From: Herbaspirillum frisingense GSF30
Lineage (GTDB): Bacteria; Pseudomonadota; Gammaproteobacteria; Burkholderiales; Burkholderiaceae_D
DNA: 64,000 nt
Assembly: GCF_000300975.2 (NCBI RefSeq)
Contig: NZ_AEEC02000023.1
Span: 25,542 to 89,541 of the forward strand
Direction of reading: 5' to 3'
Shown here: positions 10,023 through 18,397 of the stretch, in pieces
Layout: every line of letters begins with the position of its first letter
Position numbering within the stretch: position 1 is the stretch's first letter
Notes under the pieces: generated by a model
What the model saw: only the letters and a program-made list of their open reading frames with translations
Databases searched by the model: none
What the model was told of the DNA's origin: nothing
Program-made: the position numbers and the translations under genes

Positions 10023-10161
10023 ATGTAGCAAGTATCGATAAGAGGCAACCTCGCCAGCGCATCGGATCGACCGGCGCGCTGGCCACACCACGGGACGGCC
10101 GCGACAGGGCAGCCGTCCACGGATTTCAATCAAGAACGTCAATCAAGACTTAGGAGAAAAA

Positions 10162-11013
10162 ATGGCAGGCCATTCCACCGACGCAGATGATCAAAATTTC
10201 TGGCCCGGGTTCGTCGACTCGATGGTCAACATGGTCATGTACCTGCTCTTGCTGATCGCCATCCTCGCCATGGCGGTGATGTACTTCTCGATGAAGGCGC
10301 GCGACGAGGCCTACGAGAGCAAGACCGCCAAGATCGAGGCACAGGGCCAGGCTTCGGAGAAGCCGCATGCGGGTGACAAGGAAGAAAAACCGGTGGTGCC
10401 CAGCCCCGATGACCTGCATGCCCAGATCGAACGCTTGCGGCAGACACTCAACGAGAACGAAATCCGCTACAAGGCCGATGTCGCCGAACTGAAGGAAAAG
10501 CTGCGCGAGAGTGACATGCGCTTCAAGGCCAATGGCCTGTCCAAGGTCGAAAAGCCCAACCAGAAGGAACGTGGCAACAATCTCAAGTCCACCACCGAGG
10601 CCGACCTGGCCAAGGAAGGCGCCTCCGAGCGCATACTCGACGCCAGCGGTGCGGCGGGCAGCCTGGACAAGGGCGTGGAAGCGCTGGCCTTGCGTCCGAG
10701 CGTGCTGATCGTTCGTTTCCGCCCCGGTACCGTGGACCTGAACCCGCCGGAAGCCAAGCGCATGACCGATACCTTCCTCAGCCACTTCGACTGGAATGCA
10801 CGTCCCGACCAGACCTTCGTCATCTCCTCCACCGCCGTGGAAGGCCTGTCGGAGTCCAACCGGATGGCCTTCTACCGGGTGGTCGCCGTGCGTAACCACC
10901 TGCTCTCCGTGGGTGTCCCGGCGGCCCGTATCCGCCAGCGCATCGAGCCGGTCCCGGCGGCGCGCCAGAGCGGCACAGAGGCGCTGGAAATCCGTATTCA
11001 GAAGGTTGAATGA
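10162..11013 (+). CDS. MotB/SiiA-like inner-membrane protein with OmpA-like C-terminus
   Basis: 283 residues. One transmembrane helix (~22-45) is preceded by FWPGFVDSMVNMVMY, in which Asp19 aligns with the proton-binding aspartate of MotB (pattern ADFMTAMMAF) and of Salmonella SiiA. A charged, probably coiled-coil segment follows (~85-130, rich in EIRYKADVAELKEK), then a degenerate OmpA/MotB-type peptidoglycan-binding domain (~195-283, with SNRMAFYRVVAVRNHL). A strong ribosome site (TAGGAG) stands 7 bases before the ATG. In SPI-4-type systems SiiA/SiiB form a MotAB-like proton channel that assists release of a giant adhesin; position next to the giant surface protein suggests a similar job. 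No MotA/SiiB partner is encoded in this window. Confidence 0.75.
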   Translation: MAGHSTDADDQNFWPGFVDSMVNMVMYLLLLIAILAMAVMYFSMKARDEAYESKTAKIEAQGQASEKPHAGDKEEKPVVPSPDDLHAQIERLRQTLNENEIRYKADVAELKEKLRESDMRFKANGLSKVEKPNQKERGNNLKSTTEADLAKEGASERILDASGAAGSLDKGVEALALRPSVLIVRFRPGTVDLNPPEAKRMTDTFLSHFDWNARPDQTFVISSTAVEGLSESNRMAFYRVVAVRNHLLSVGVPAARIRQRIEPVPAARQSGTEALEIRIQKVE

Positions 11014-11022
11014 GGATAGCCG

Positions 11023-11412
11023 ATGTCAGATGCAGCAAGTTCCATCGAGGAAGCCCTGGTGGGCAAGACCACCTATACGATCGATGTGAGACAGGCCGGC
11101 ACTGCGTTGCGCAAGATTCCGATCGAATCGATCAAGGATGTGCGCAGCCTCGGTATCGACCTGCTGCTGGTGCTGCGTGGCGGTGGCCAGATCCTGTTGC
11201 GGGAGGGGGCGCTGGATGCACTGGTGAACCCCAATCGCCGCATCGAATTCAGTGATGGGGTGTTGACCTTGCAGCAGATTTTCATGCAGAGCGAACACTT
11301 CGACTTTTTCAATTCGGGGTCCAGCATCGACGGCCACCTGCACTTCGTCGATGCCCACAACATGCATGCGCCCGATGCGGTGCATGCAATGTTCTACCCT
11401 TTCGGAGGATAA
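11023..11412 (+). CDS. Small BapA-prefix-like protein of the giant-adhesin locus
   Basis: 129 residues starting 10 bp after the MotB-like gene, with GAGGAT as ribosome site, so almost certainly co-transcribed. The central part (IPIESIKDVRSLGIDLLLVL then GGGQILLREGALD and RIEFSDG) follows the pattern of the BapA-prefix-like domain found at the N-terminus of many type I secreted adhesins (a short beta domain reading DLVLTLKDGS-type, then a NSELVF-type strand). Here the domain stands alone, without repeats or secretion tail, and ends in a His/Asn-rich stretch (HLHFVDAHNMHAPD). No signal peptide or membrane helix is visible. The family match is by eye and moderate; it may be a separate accessory protein or a relic of a longer adhesin. 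Confidence 0.55.
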   Translation: MSDAASSIEEALVGKTTYTIDVRQAGTALRKIPIESIKDVRSLGIDLLLVLRGGGQILLREGALDALVNPNRRIEFSDGVLTLQQIFMQSEHFDFFNSGSSIDGHLHFVDAHNMHAPDAVHAMFYPFGG

Positions 11413-11416
11413 GAAG

Positions 11417-11791
11417 ATGAAGCGAGAGATCGATATCGCACCCACCAAGTCCGTGACCGAAACCAAGGAAGCCATCGGTGAACGGCTCAAGGCGATCCGG
11501 TTGACCAGCGGCTTGAACCAGCGTGACTTCGCCAGTCGCCTGGGGACGTCCGGTGCGTATATCAGTTGTGTGGAGCTGGGACACAGCATGCCGGGTGGGC
11601 GCTTCCTGCGCACTTTGCATCGTGAGTTCGACGTCAACATCAACTGGCTGCTCAGTGGAATGGAAGCAGAATTGCCGCCGCGCCACGGCTTTCACGTCAA
11701 GGGTCTCATCAAGGACTATGTCCGCGCTACAGAACGCGGCAAGTCGCTGGTGATGATGGTGGCGAGTTTTCTGGTCGTCAAGCGCGGCTGA
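11417..11791 (+). CDS. XRE-family HTH regulator, first of a pair
   Basis: 124 residues from the ATG at 11417, 4 bp after the stop of the preceding gene, with GGAGGAT as ribosome site; an upstream in-frame start at 11351 would overlap that gene heavily. The helix-turn-helix spans ~residues 20-75 (ERLKAIRLTSGLNQRDFASR, GAYISCVELG). The block MPGGRFLRTLHREFDVNINW plus LLSGME is shared with the next gene. Its place at the end of the giant-surface-protein cluster suggests local control of that cluster, which is inference. Confidence 0.85.
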   Translation: MKREIDIAPTKSVTETKEAIGERLKAIRLTSGLNQRDFASRLGTSGAYISCVELGHSMPGGRFLRTLHREFDVNINWLLSGMEAELPPRHGFHVKGLIKDYVRATERGKSLVMMVASFLVVKRG

Positions 11792-11885
11792 AATTAATGC
11801 CTGTGGTCTTGCCGGCGGCGTTGTCAGGCAGGCCCGGCGAGGGATACGGGCAGCGCGCATGGCCTGCCCGTATTGAGGAGAGGAC

Positions 11886-12221
11886 ATGTTCAGTGAAGAA
11901 ATCGGCGGCCGCATCAAGGAGATCCGGCTCGCCAACGGCCTGAGCCAGCGTGAGCTGGGTCAGCGCCTCAATACATCCACCGGACACATCAGCTGGCTGG
12001 AAGCCGGCAAGGCCATGCCCGGTGGCGAGTTGTTATTGCAGTTGCATCGCGAACTGGCGGTGGACCTCAACTGGCTGCTGACCGGCAGCGAGCCCGAGGT
12101 ACTACCGCAGGAGGGAGACAAGGACGTACGGCTGCTGGTCGATCACTACTGCCGTTCGGACCTCCAGGGGCGGGAAATCATCCGCATCCTGGCCGGTTAT
12201 GCGGGGCGGGACTGCGGCTGA
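11886..12221 (+). CDS. XRE-family HTH regulator, second of a pair
   Basis: 111 residues with a strong ribosome site (GAGGAGAGGAC) before the ATG. The helix-turn-helix lies at ~10-65 (RIKEIRLANGLSQRELGQR, GHISWLEAGKAMPGG). It is clearly paralogous to the previous gene: both share GLNQ/GLSQ, MPGG, LHRE and NWLL(S/T)G in the same spacing, but the flanks differ, pointing to an old tandem duplication. It starts 94 bp after its paralogue, so it may have its own promoter. It converges on the MFS gene. Confidence 0.85.
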   Translation: MFSEEIGGRIKEIRLANGLSQRELGQRLNTSTGHISWLEAGKAMPGGELLLQLHRELAVDLNWLLTGSEPEVLPQEGDKDVRLLVDHYCRSDLQGREIIRILAGYAGRDCG

Positions 12222-12255
12222 AGCGTGCGGCCAGCCCCGCCGGGCGCGGTGGCGC

Positions 12256-13596
12256 TCAGCCACCTGCGCCCGGGGCCGCGGTCGTTGCCGTAGTCGCTGC
12301 GCTTGTAGCGGCTGCGCGCAACTGCACATCGCGGTTCAATCGCCACACCAGCAAGGAGGCCAGCAAGGTCGTGCCGACGATCACGAAACCGACCACATCG
12401 AAGTGGCGCAACTGTCCCTCAGGACCGAGCGTGACGATATGCCCGGCCACCACCGAGGCCAGACCGCCGGAGAGTTGCTGGATCGAAGCACTCACCGCAT
12501 TGAACGAACCCCGCTGGGTGGGCGAAGGGATGGACGAGACCAGCGCCTGGAACGGAATCATGCGCGAGAAGATCCCCAGGAACAGCACCGCGTTGATCAG
12601 CACGATCATCGGTACCGTCACCGGCCCCAGGTGCGTATAGATCAACACCATGATGATGGACAGCACCGCCCCGAAACAGAACACCCGGAACTTGCCGACC
12701 TTGTCGGCGGCGCGCCCGATCAGCGGACCGAAAGCGATGGTGCACAGCCCGGTGACCAGATAGACCGTCGGCAGGTGGTGCAGATCGATGCCCAGATTGC
12801 CGACCAGATAGGCACTGCTGAAGGGCATGAGCATGAAGCCACCTGTCATCAGCAAGGCCGTCGTGGCGAAGGCAATCAGGTAGCGCGGCTCGGTAATGGT
12901 GTGATACAGGTGCATCCATGCGCTGTGCTCCTGCTTGAGCTTCAGGTGACCGTCCACCGGCTGCATCTTCATGCTCACCACCAAGCCCCCGATGGCGCCC
13001 AGCGCCGCCATGGCCAGGAAGGGGACATGCCAGTTCCAGGTATTGGACAGGTACAGCCCGATCGGGATGCCCAGCACCTGGCTGGCCGCAAACGAGGTCT
13101 GGATGATCCCCATGACACGCCCGCGCAGATGCGGGGCGAACAGATCGGTGGCAATCGCCAGCGTGATGGAACCGATCACACCGCCGAAGAGGCCCGTCAC
13201 GATGCGGGCCAGCAGCAGACTCTCGAAGCTTTGTGCCAGCCCGCACCAGACGGTGCCGAGCACGAAGCCACCATAGAAGAACAGCAGCAGCCGCTTGCGG
13301 TCGAAGCGGTCCGCAAAGCCTGCCGTGAGCAGGCCCGACGCCCCGGCGCTGAAGGCATAGGCTGACACCACCAGGCCGAACTGCTGTGGTGTGATCTGCA
13401 TGGCCGGCATGATCACCGCGCCCAGCGGCGACATCAGCATGAAGTCCAGGATGACGGCAAATTGCAGGAAGGCCAGCAGGCCGGTCACGGTCTTCTGGTA
13501 GCGGGTGAAGCCCGCCGGGCTGGACGGAGTCGGTGGCGTGGAGGGCGTAGGTGGCGTAGGTGGGCGGGCAGGGCGGTTGGCTTGGGGCTGACTCAA
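12256..13596 (-). CDS. MFS transporter, drug/proton antiporter-like
   Basis: 446 residues with about 12 predicted membrane helices after a Pro-rich cytoplasmic N-terminus (PPTPPTPSTPPTPSSP). The MFS signature between helices 2 and 3 is present (GFADRFDRKRLLL) and motif C-like sequence follows in helix 5 (ASQVLGIPIGLYL), which fits DHA1-type exporters. The start is a TTG at 13596: it sits 6 bases after a good AAGGAG site and no ATG stands nearby. Substrate cannot be inferred. It is a single-gene unit on the opposite strand to the XRE pair. Confidence 0.85.
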   Translation of the reverse strand: MSQPQANRPARPPTPPTPSTPPTPSSPAGFTRYQKTVTGLLAFLQFAVILDFMLMSPLGAVIMPAMQITPQQFGLVVSAYAFSAGASGLLTAGFADRFDRKRLLLFFYGGFVLGTVWCGLAQSFESLLLARIVTGLFGGVIGSITLAIATDLFAPHLRGRVMGIIQTSFAASQVLGIPIGLYLSNTWNWHVPFLAMAALGAIGGLVVSMKMQPVDGHLKLKQEHSAWMHLYHTITEPRYLIAFATTALLMTGGFMLMPFSSAYLVGNLGIDLHHLPTVYLVTGLCTIAFGPLIGRAADKVGKFRVFCFGAVLSIIMVLIYTHLGPVTVPMIVLINAVLFLGIFSRMIPFQALVSSIPSPTQRGSFNAVSASIQQLSGGLASVVAGHIVTLGPEGQLRHFDVVGFVIVGTTLLASLLVWRLNRDVQLRAAATSAATTATTAAPGAGG

Positions 13597-13869
13597 AAGG
13601 GGCTCCTTGGCGTATCGGTAGGGCAGTTCTGCCGTGTCTTCGCGTCCTGGCCGGCGTGAACGTGGCCGGACGCTGTGTCGTCGCTGACGGATGAGCGTGC
13701 GCGATATTGTCCCGCCGTGTCATGAGCGGCGCCCATGGCAGGCGTATCGGTCGTGAGGCGGGCTTGCAAGAGTAGGCGTAAGCGGGAGCTTAGGCAAGCC
13801 TGGACCGGCCTTCTCTGCAAAGTTCGCACGATTGGTCAGGCTTTCGTCACATTCCGTATGGAAAATGTG
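13597..13869. other. Upstream region of the MFS gene, no gene seen
   Basis: About 270 bp between the MFS start and the terminator of the binding-protein gene. It should hold the leftward MFS promoter, but no convincing promoter boxes, repeat or RNA structure was recognised. Short open frames here lack ribosome sites and family features. Confidence 0.4.
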
Positions 13870-13874
13870 AAGAT

Positions 13875-13910
13875 AAAAAAGCGGAGAGGCCCGTCCTGCG
13901 GGCCTCTCCG
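13875..13910 (-). terminator. Rho-independent terminator of the binding-protein gene
   Basis: Read on the minus strand, a perfect 12-bp stem with a 5-base loop (CGGAGAGGCCCG and its complement, 13882-13910) is followed by a run of six T (13875-13880). It lies about 57 bp after the stop of the binding-protein gene. Confidence 0.85.
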
Positions 13911-13966
13911 TCCTTTTGTGCTTACAACACCGGTTAACCCTGGCTCAGGGGCCGATTTCCGTCACC

Positions 13967-15187
13967 TCATTGCTTGAGCAGGCTGCATTTGGATTCCGCC
14001 ACGGTGGTGAATGCCTGCTCGCCCGGGATGGTCTCCAGCAGTTTCAGGTAATCCCAGGGCTTCTTCGATTCGGCCGGCGACTTCACCTGGTACAGGTACA
14101 TGTCATGGATGTTGCGGCCGTCGGCGCGGATGTAGCCCTTGTTGTAGAAGTCATCGATGCGGGTCTTCTTCAACTGCGCCATCACCTTGGTCGAGTCATC
14201 GGTGCCAATCGCTTCCACCGCCTTCAGGTAGGTCATGGTGGCCGAATAGGCGGCCGCCTGGTGGGTACTGGGCATCTTCTTCATCTTCTGGAAGAAGCGC
14301 TCGGAGAACTTGCGCGAGGGCTCGTCCTTGTCCCAGTACCAGCTGTCGGTCATCATCAGGCCCTCGGCGTTGGCCAGGCCCAGGGCGTGGATGTCGTTGA
14401 TCACCATCAGCAGGCCGACCAGCTTCATGGTCTTGGTGACGCCGAATTCCTTGGCGGCCTTGATCGAATTGACGGTGTCCTCGCCGGCATTGGCCAGGCC
14501 CAGGATCTGCGCCTTGGAGGCCTGGGCCTGCAGCAGGAAGGACGACAGGTCCGAGGATTGCGGCGGGTGCTTGATCGAGCCCACCACCGTGCCGCCACTG
14601 GCCTTGACCACGGCACTGGTGTCGTTGGCCAGCGAATGGCCGAAGGCATAGTCGGCCACCAGGAAGAACCAGGACTTGCCGCCCTGCTTGATCACCGCGC
14701 TGGCCGTACCCTTGGCCAGGGCCACGGTGTCGTATTCGTAGTGGACGGTATAGGGCGTGCATTCCTCGTTGGTCAGGCGTGCAGTACCGGCTCCGATGTT
14801 GATGTAGACCCGCTTCTTCTCGGCCATCACCTTGTTCATGGACAGGGCCGTGGCCGAGTTCACGCCGCCGATCAGCATGTCCAGCCCGCGCTCGTCGGCC
14901 CATTCGCGGGCACGGGTGGCCGCGATGTCGGCCTTGTTCTGGTGGTCTGCGGAGATCACTTCAATGGGTTTGCCCAGCACCTTGCCGCCGTAGTCGGCCA
15001 CCGCCATGCGGATCGCCTCCAGGCCGCCCAGGCCGTCGGTATCGGCATAGGGGCCAGACATGTCGGTGATGAAGCCGATGCGCACGGCGTCATTGGACAC
15101 CTGGGCCGCCGTCGGGCCGGCGAGGCCGAAGGCGCCCGCAACGGCGCAGGTCGCGGCCAGCAGGCGCATCTTGGTCGATGTAGTCAT
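13967..15187 (-). CDS. ABC transporter substrate-binding protein, branched-chain amino acid type
   Basis: 406 residues. Signal peptide at residues 1-28 (MRLLAATCAVAGAFGLAG then PTAAQ). The mature part is a LivK/peripla_BP_6-type type I binding protein: DAVRIGFITDMSGPYADTDG, AADHQNKADIA-type segment, MLIGGVNSATALSMNKVMAE, AAYSATMTYLKAVEAIGTDD. ATG 15187 is preferred because the signal peptide and a GAGGAG site sit there. No permease or ATPase gene is adjacent, so it is an orphan binding protein. It lies 67 bp behind the HMG-CoA reductase gene on the same strand, which makes mevalonate or a related acid a plausible ligand (inference). Confidence 0.85.
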   Translation of the reverse strand: MTTSTKMRLLAATCAVAGAFGLAGPTAAQVSNDAVRIGFITDMSGPYADTDGLGGLEAIRMAVADYGGKVLGKPIEVISADHQNKADIAATRAREWADERGLDMLIGGVNSATALSMNKVMAEKKRVYINIGAGTARLTNEECTPYTVHYEYDTVALAKGTASAVIKQGGKSWFFLVADYAFGHSLANDTSAVVKASGGTVVGSIKHPPQSSDLSSFLLQAQASKAQILGLANAGEDTVNSIKAAKEFGVTKTMKLVGLLMVINDIHALGLANAEGLMMTDSWYWDKDEPSRKFSERFFQKMKKMPSTHQAAAYSATMTYLKAVEAIGTDDSTKVMAQLKKTRIDDFYNKGYIRADGRNIHDMYLYQVKSPAESKKPWDYLKLLETIPGEQAFTTVAESKCSLLKQ

Positions 15188-15254
15188 GTTTTGTCTCCTC
15201 GTTTTTATCGGCCGCCTGGTGGCGGCTCGTGGTTCGTGATTACCTTGCTGCCCC

Positions 15255-16565
15255 TCAGCCCTGGCGACGTTGCGCCAGCAACTGGCGGGCGTAGTCCACC
15301 CGCACGTCATGGCTGGCGACCATCTGCTGCACCAGCCAGTCCATTTCCGCCGGTTCGGCACCGGCCGCCAGTGCGATGTTGCGGGCATGCAGCGCCATGT
15401 GGCCGCGCTGTATGCCTTCGGTGGCCAGCGCGCGCAGGGCCGCCATGTTCTGCGCCAGGCCCACGGCCACGGCGACCTCGGCCAGTTCCTGGGCGCTTTG
15501 CACGCGCAGGATCTTCAACGCTGCGCGGGCCGCCGGATGGGTCTTGGTGGCCCCCCCCACCAGGCCCACCGGCATGGGGATTTCCAGCGTGCCCACCAGG
15601 TCGCCGTCGGCAGCGATTTCCCAATGGGTCAGCGAAGTGTAGCGTCCCTGGCGGCAGGCATAGGCATGAGCGCCGGCTTCCACCGCCCGCCAGTCGTTGC
15701 CGGTGGCCACGATCACCGGGTCGATGCCGTTCATGATGCCTTTGTTGTGGGTAGCCGCCCGGTAAGGATCGACGGCGGCGAATTCATAGGCGTCCACGAT
15801 GCCGTTGATGACTTCCTCGCCGCTGTACTGCTCGGTTGCCAGCACCTTGGCCGAGACCTTCACCCGCGCCCGCGCCAGGCGCAGGTCGGCCAGGTTGGAG
15901 AGGATGCGCAGCCGCACGCGGCCGCCGGTGATCTGCTCGATGTGGCCGGCCACTGCCTCGGCCATGGTATTGACGGTATTGGCGCCCATCGCGTCGCGCA
16001 CATCCACGATCAGGTGGGTTACCACCATGGCGCCGCGGCGGGTATCCGGGAAGACATGCACCTCGATGTCACGGCAACCGCCCCCCAGCTGGTTGAGCAA
16101 CTGGTCGCGGCTGTTGGCAATGTCGATGATGGCCTGGCGTTCCTTGAGGATGGCCAGCCGCGCTCCGTGCGGATCGCTCACGCCGATCAGCTGGATCTGC
16201 GCCCGCATCAGTGGCGTGCTGCTGGAGGTCTGGAAGCCGCCACAGGCGCGTACCAGCTTGGCCATGAAGGAGGCGGCGGCCACCACCGACGGTTCTTCTA
16301 CCGCCATGGGCACCAGCACGTCGCGGCCGTTCAGCTGGAAGTAGCCGGCCACGCCCAGCGGCAGCTGGAAGGTGCCGACCACGTTTTCGATCATGCCGTT
16401 GGCAGTCGTCAGTGGCAGGCCGCCGGGCTGCCCCAGCAAGGCTTGCTCGGCTTCATCCAGGTGGGCCAGCCGGCTCACCTCGGCCAGGCGCTCGGCGGGA
16501 GCAAGGGAGCGGAAGCCGGGCAGGCGGGAATCCGGGGCCGCACCCGGGAGGGTGTCATTGCGCAT
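15255..16565 (-). CDS. mvaA: Hydroxymethylglutaryl-CoA reductase, class II (degradative)
   Basis: 436 residues, normal for class II HMG-CoA reductase, which in Pseudomonas mevalonii oxidises mevalonate to HMG-CoA. Family blocks are all visible: [30 protein letters not shown] (catalytic Glu), [24 protein letters not shown] (catalytic Lys), [11 protein letters not shown] (catalytic Asp), [10 protein letters not shown] and GHMALHARN (catalytic His). Betaproteobacteria make isoprenoids by the MEP route (ispD and ispF are in this window), so a catabolic role is likely. No HMG-CoA lyase gene is adjacent. It is divergent from a MocR regulator with shared operator-like repeats, so mevalonate-responsive control is inferred. 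Confidence 0.92.
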   Translation of the reverse strand: MRNDTLPGAAPDSRLPGFRSLAPAERLAEVSRLAHLDEAEQALLGQPGGLPLTTANGMIENVVGTFQLPLGVAGYFQLNGRDVLVPMAVEEPSVVAAASFMAKLVRACGGFQTSSSTPLMRAQIQLIGVSDPHGARLAILKERQAIIDIANSRDQLLNQLGGGCRDIEVHVFPDTRRGAMVVTHLIVDVRDAMGANTVNTMAEAVAGHIEQITGGRVRLRILSNLADLRLARARVKVSAKVLATEQYSGEEVINGIVDAYEFAAVDPYRAATHNKGIMNGIDPVIVATGNDWRAVEAGAHAYACRQGRYTSLTHWEIAADGDLVGTLEIPMPVGLVGGATKTHPAARAALKILRVQSAQELAEVAVAVGLAQNMAALRALATEGIQRGHMALHARNIALAAGAEPAEMDWLVQQMVASHDVRVDYARQLLAQRRQG

Positions 16566-16648
16566 GCGTTTGTCTCACTGGTTGTCGTTGGTATCGTCAG
16601 CCCGGGCAGGGAAGCCTTGTCCGGGCAGCGCAGGCAGGATAGCAAGCG

Positions 16649-16700
16649 TGTACCATTGCGCATGGGTACAGTTGTGGCCAACAGCAAGTGAACTGTACCC
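16649..16700. promoter_or_regulatory. Candidate MocR operator between mvaA and its regulator
   Basis: Inverted repeat TGTACC (16649-16654) / GGTACA (16665-16670), plus a further direct half-site TGTACC at 16694-16699. MocR-type regulators often bind combined direct and inverted repeats in divergent intergenic regions. Three hexamers within 52 bp are unlikely by chance, but binding is not shown. Confidence 0.5.
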
Positions 16701-16785
16701 AAGACAATCCCTTTGCATTGCAGCAAGAATCTTCATATTTCCCCACCCACGGGCCCGCCAGAGGCCTCGCCGGAGACCCATTGCC

Positions 16786-18192
16786 ATGGCTGACGCACCC
16801 ACCCTCACCAGCACGCTGGTCCAGTTGATCCGCCGCCAGATTGCCGAAGGCCTGCACTCGCCCGGCAGCAGGCTACCGTCGATCCGCGAGATGGCAGCAC
16901 GGCACGGCTGCGCCAAGAACACCATCGTCAACGTCTTCGATGAACTGACGGCCCAGGGCGTGGTGGAGCCTCGGCGCGGTTCCGGCTTCTTTGTCTGCGT
17001 GACACCGCCGCGCCCGAAGGAAGAAGAGGAGGGCAGCCTGAGCCGCGCCATGGACGTGGTCTGGCTCATGCGCGAGCAGTTGAAGCACGACCCCGGCCAT
17101 CTGCGCCTGGGTGATGGTTTCCCGCCGGTGGAGTGGTTGCACGACGTGCGGCTGGACAAGTTCCATCAGAAGGTGGTGCGCACCGGCATGGGCGCGCTGT
17201 TCGGCTATGGCAGCCGTTTCGGCTACCTGCCGTTGCGCCAGCATCTGGTACAGAAACTGGCCCAGCACGGCATCGATGCGGGTACCGGCCAGATCGTCCT
17301 GACCCACGGCGCCAACCAGGCGCTGGATATCGTGATCCGCAATTTCGTGCGTCCTGGCGATCGCGTACTGGTCGACGAGCCGGGCTACTACATGCTCTAT
17401 GGCAAGCTCAAGCTCTCGGGGGCGCGCATCGTCGGCATTCCGCGCCTGCCGGACGGGCCGGACGTGGATGCGCTGGAGCGCGAACTGAAGCTGCCGGGCA
17501 AGCCGCCGCTGTTCTTCACGCAGTCGCTGGCGCACAATCCGACCGCCTCCGACACCTCGCCCCACAAGGCCCACAAGATCCTGCAACTGGCTGACCGCTA
17601 CGATGCCCTGATCGTCGAGAACGATGCCTTCGCCGACTTCAAGCCGGCCACCGCGCCCCGTATCGCGACACTGGACCAGTTGCGCCGCACGCTCTACATC
17701 GGCAGCTTTTCCAAGTCGGTCTCGGCGGCCTTGCGGGTGGGCTTCATTGCCTGCCATCGTGACTTGGCCAGCGATCTGGCCGACATCAAGATGCTGGTCC
17801 ACATGAGCAGTTCCGAATACTGCGAGCGGACCCTGGACGTGATCCTCTCCGACGGCCACTTCAGCCGCCACACTGCGCGTCTGCGCGATCGCCTGACCCA
17901 GGCCACCGAAGCCGCCTGCCACCAGTTGCAGCAACTGGGTGCGCAATTGTTCTGCGCGCCGCAGCAATCCATGTACTTGTGGGCTAGGTTTCCGGCATTC
18001 CCGGATGCCAGGCAATTGGCCCAGGGCCTGATGGCGCGCCATATCGTGTTGGCGCCGGGCAGCATTTTCCATGTGGATCCCGAGCAGGATGTACCCTGGT
18101 CGCGCTTCAATGTCGGCTTGTTGTCCGATCCCCGTTTCGCGTCGGCGATGGCGGAAATGATGACGACTTCCGGCGCCATTCCCGGCGGTTGA
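16786..18192 (+). CDS. MocR-type (GntR/aminotransferase) transcriptional regulator
   Basis: 468 residues. N-terminal GntR winged helix (~10-75: [40 protein letters not shown]), then a fold-type I aminotransferase-like domain (~115-465) with [36 protein letters not shown] and the PLP-lysine segment [15 protein letters not shown]. Such regulators bind pyridoxal phosphate to sense a metabolite. ATG 16786 is chosen because the winged helix starts just after it. Divergence from mvaA and the repeats between them point to control of the mevalonate locus. Confidence 0.88.
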   Translation: MADAPTLTSTLVQLIRRQIAEGLHSPGSRLPSIREMAARHGCAKNTIVNVFDELTAQGVVEPRRGSGFFVCVTPPRPKEEEEGSLSRAMDVVWLMREQLKHDPGHLRLGDGFPPVEWLHDVRLDKFHQKVVRTGMGALFGYGSRFGYLPLRQHLVQKLAQHGIDAGTGQIVLTHGANQALDIVIRNFVRPGDRVLVDEPGYYMLYGKLKLSGARIVGIPRLPDGPDVDALERELKLPGKPPLFFTQSLAHNPTASDTSPHKAHKILQLADRYDALIVENDAFADFKPATAPRIATLDQLRRTLYIGSFSKSVSAALRVGFIACHRDLASDLADIKMLVHMSSSEYCERTLDVILSDGHFSRHTARLRDRLTQATEAACHQLQQLGAQLFCAPQQSMYLWARFPAFPDARQLAQGLMARHIVLAPGSIFHVDPEQDVPWSRFNVGLLSDPRFASAMAEMMTTSGAIPGG

Positions 18193-18397
18193 GGCGTTTT
18201 TGATCCTCCTGGCCCGCCCGTGGGAAGTGAGGCCGCATTGTCCATGTGTTCTGCCCTTTGCTTTCTTGTCCAGCCTGATTCCCCGTGCCATAGTGCAAGG
18301 CAGCGGCAATCGGGGTTGCCGTGGTCAAAAGAATAATGAAAGCATGCTAACTAATGGGGGAGTACCTGTCAGGTGCTTCACTCGGGACGGATCTCAA

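Noticed and set aside
10093..10118. Inverted repeat GGACGGC / GCCGTCC between the giant gene and the MotB-like gene, as a terminator.
   Set aside because: The loop is 12 bases and no T-run follows; the next gene is on the same strand with a strong ribosome site. It may be a weak attenuator but cannot be supported.
13916..16691. Long rightward open frames opposite the binding-protein and HMG-CoA reductase genes.
   Set aside because: Both lie antisense to well-recognised genes and have no family features; they are composition shadows.
18300..18397. Possible sigma28 (flagellar) promoter before the chemotaxis receptor gene.
   Set aside because: TCAA followed by a GCTAACTA-like element is present but spacing and the second box deviate too much from the consensus.
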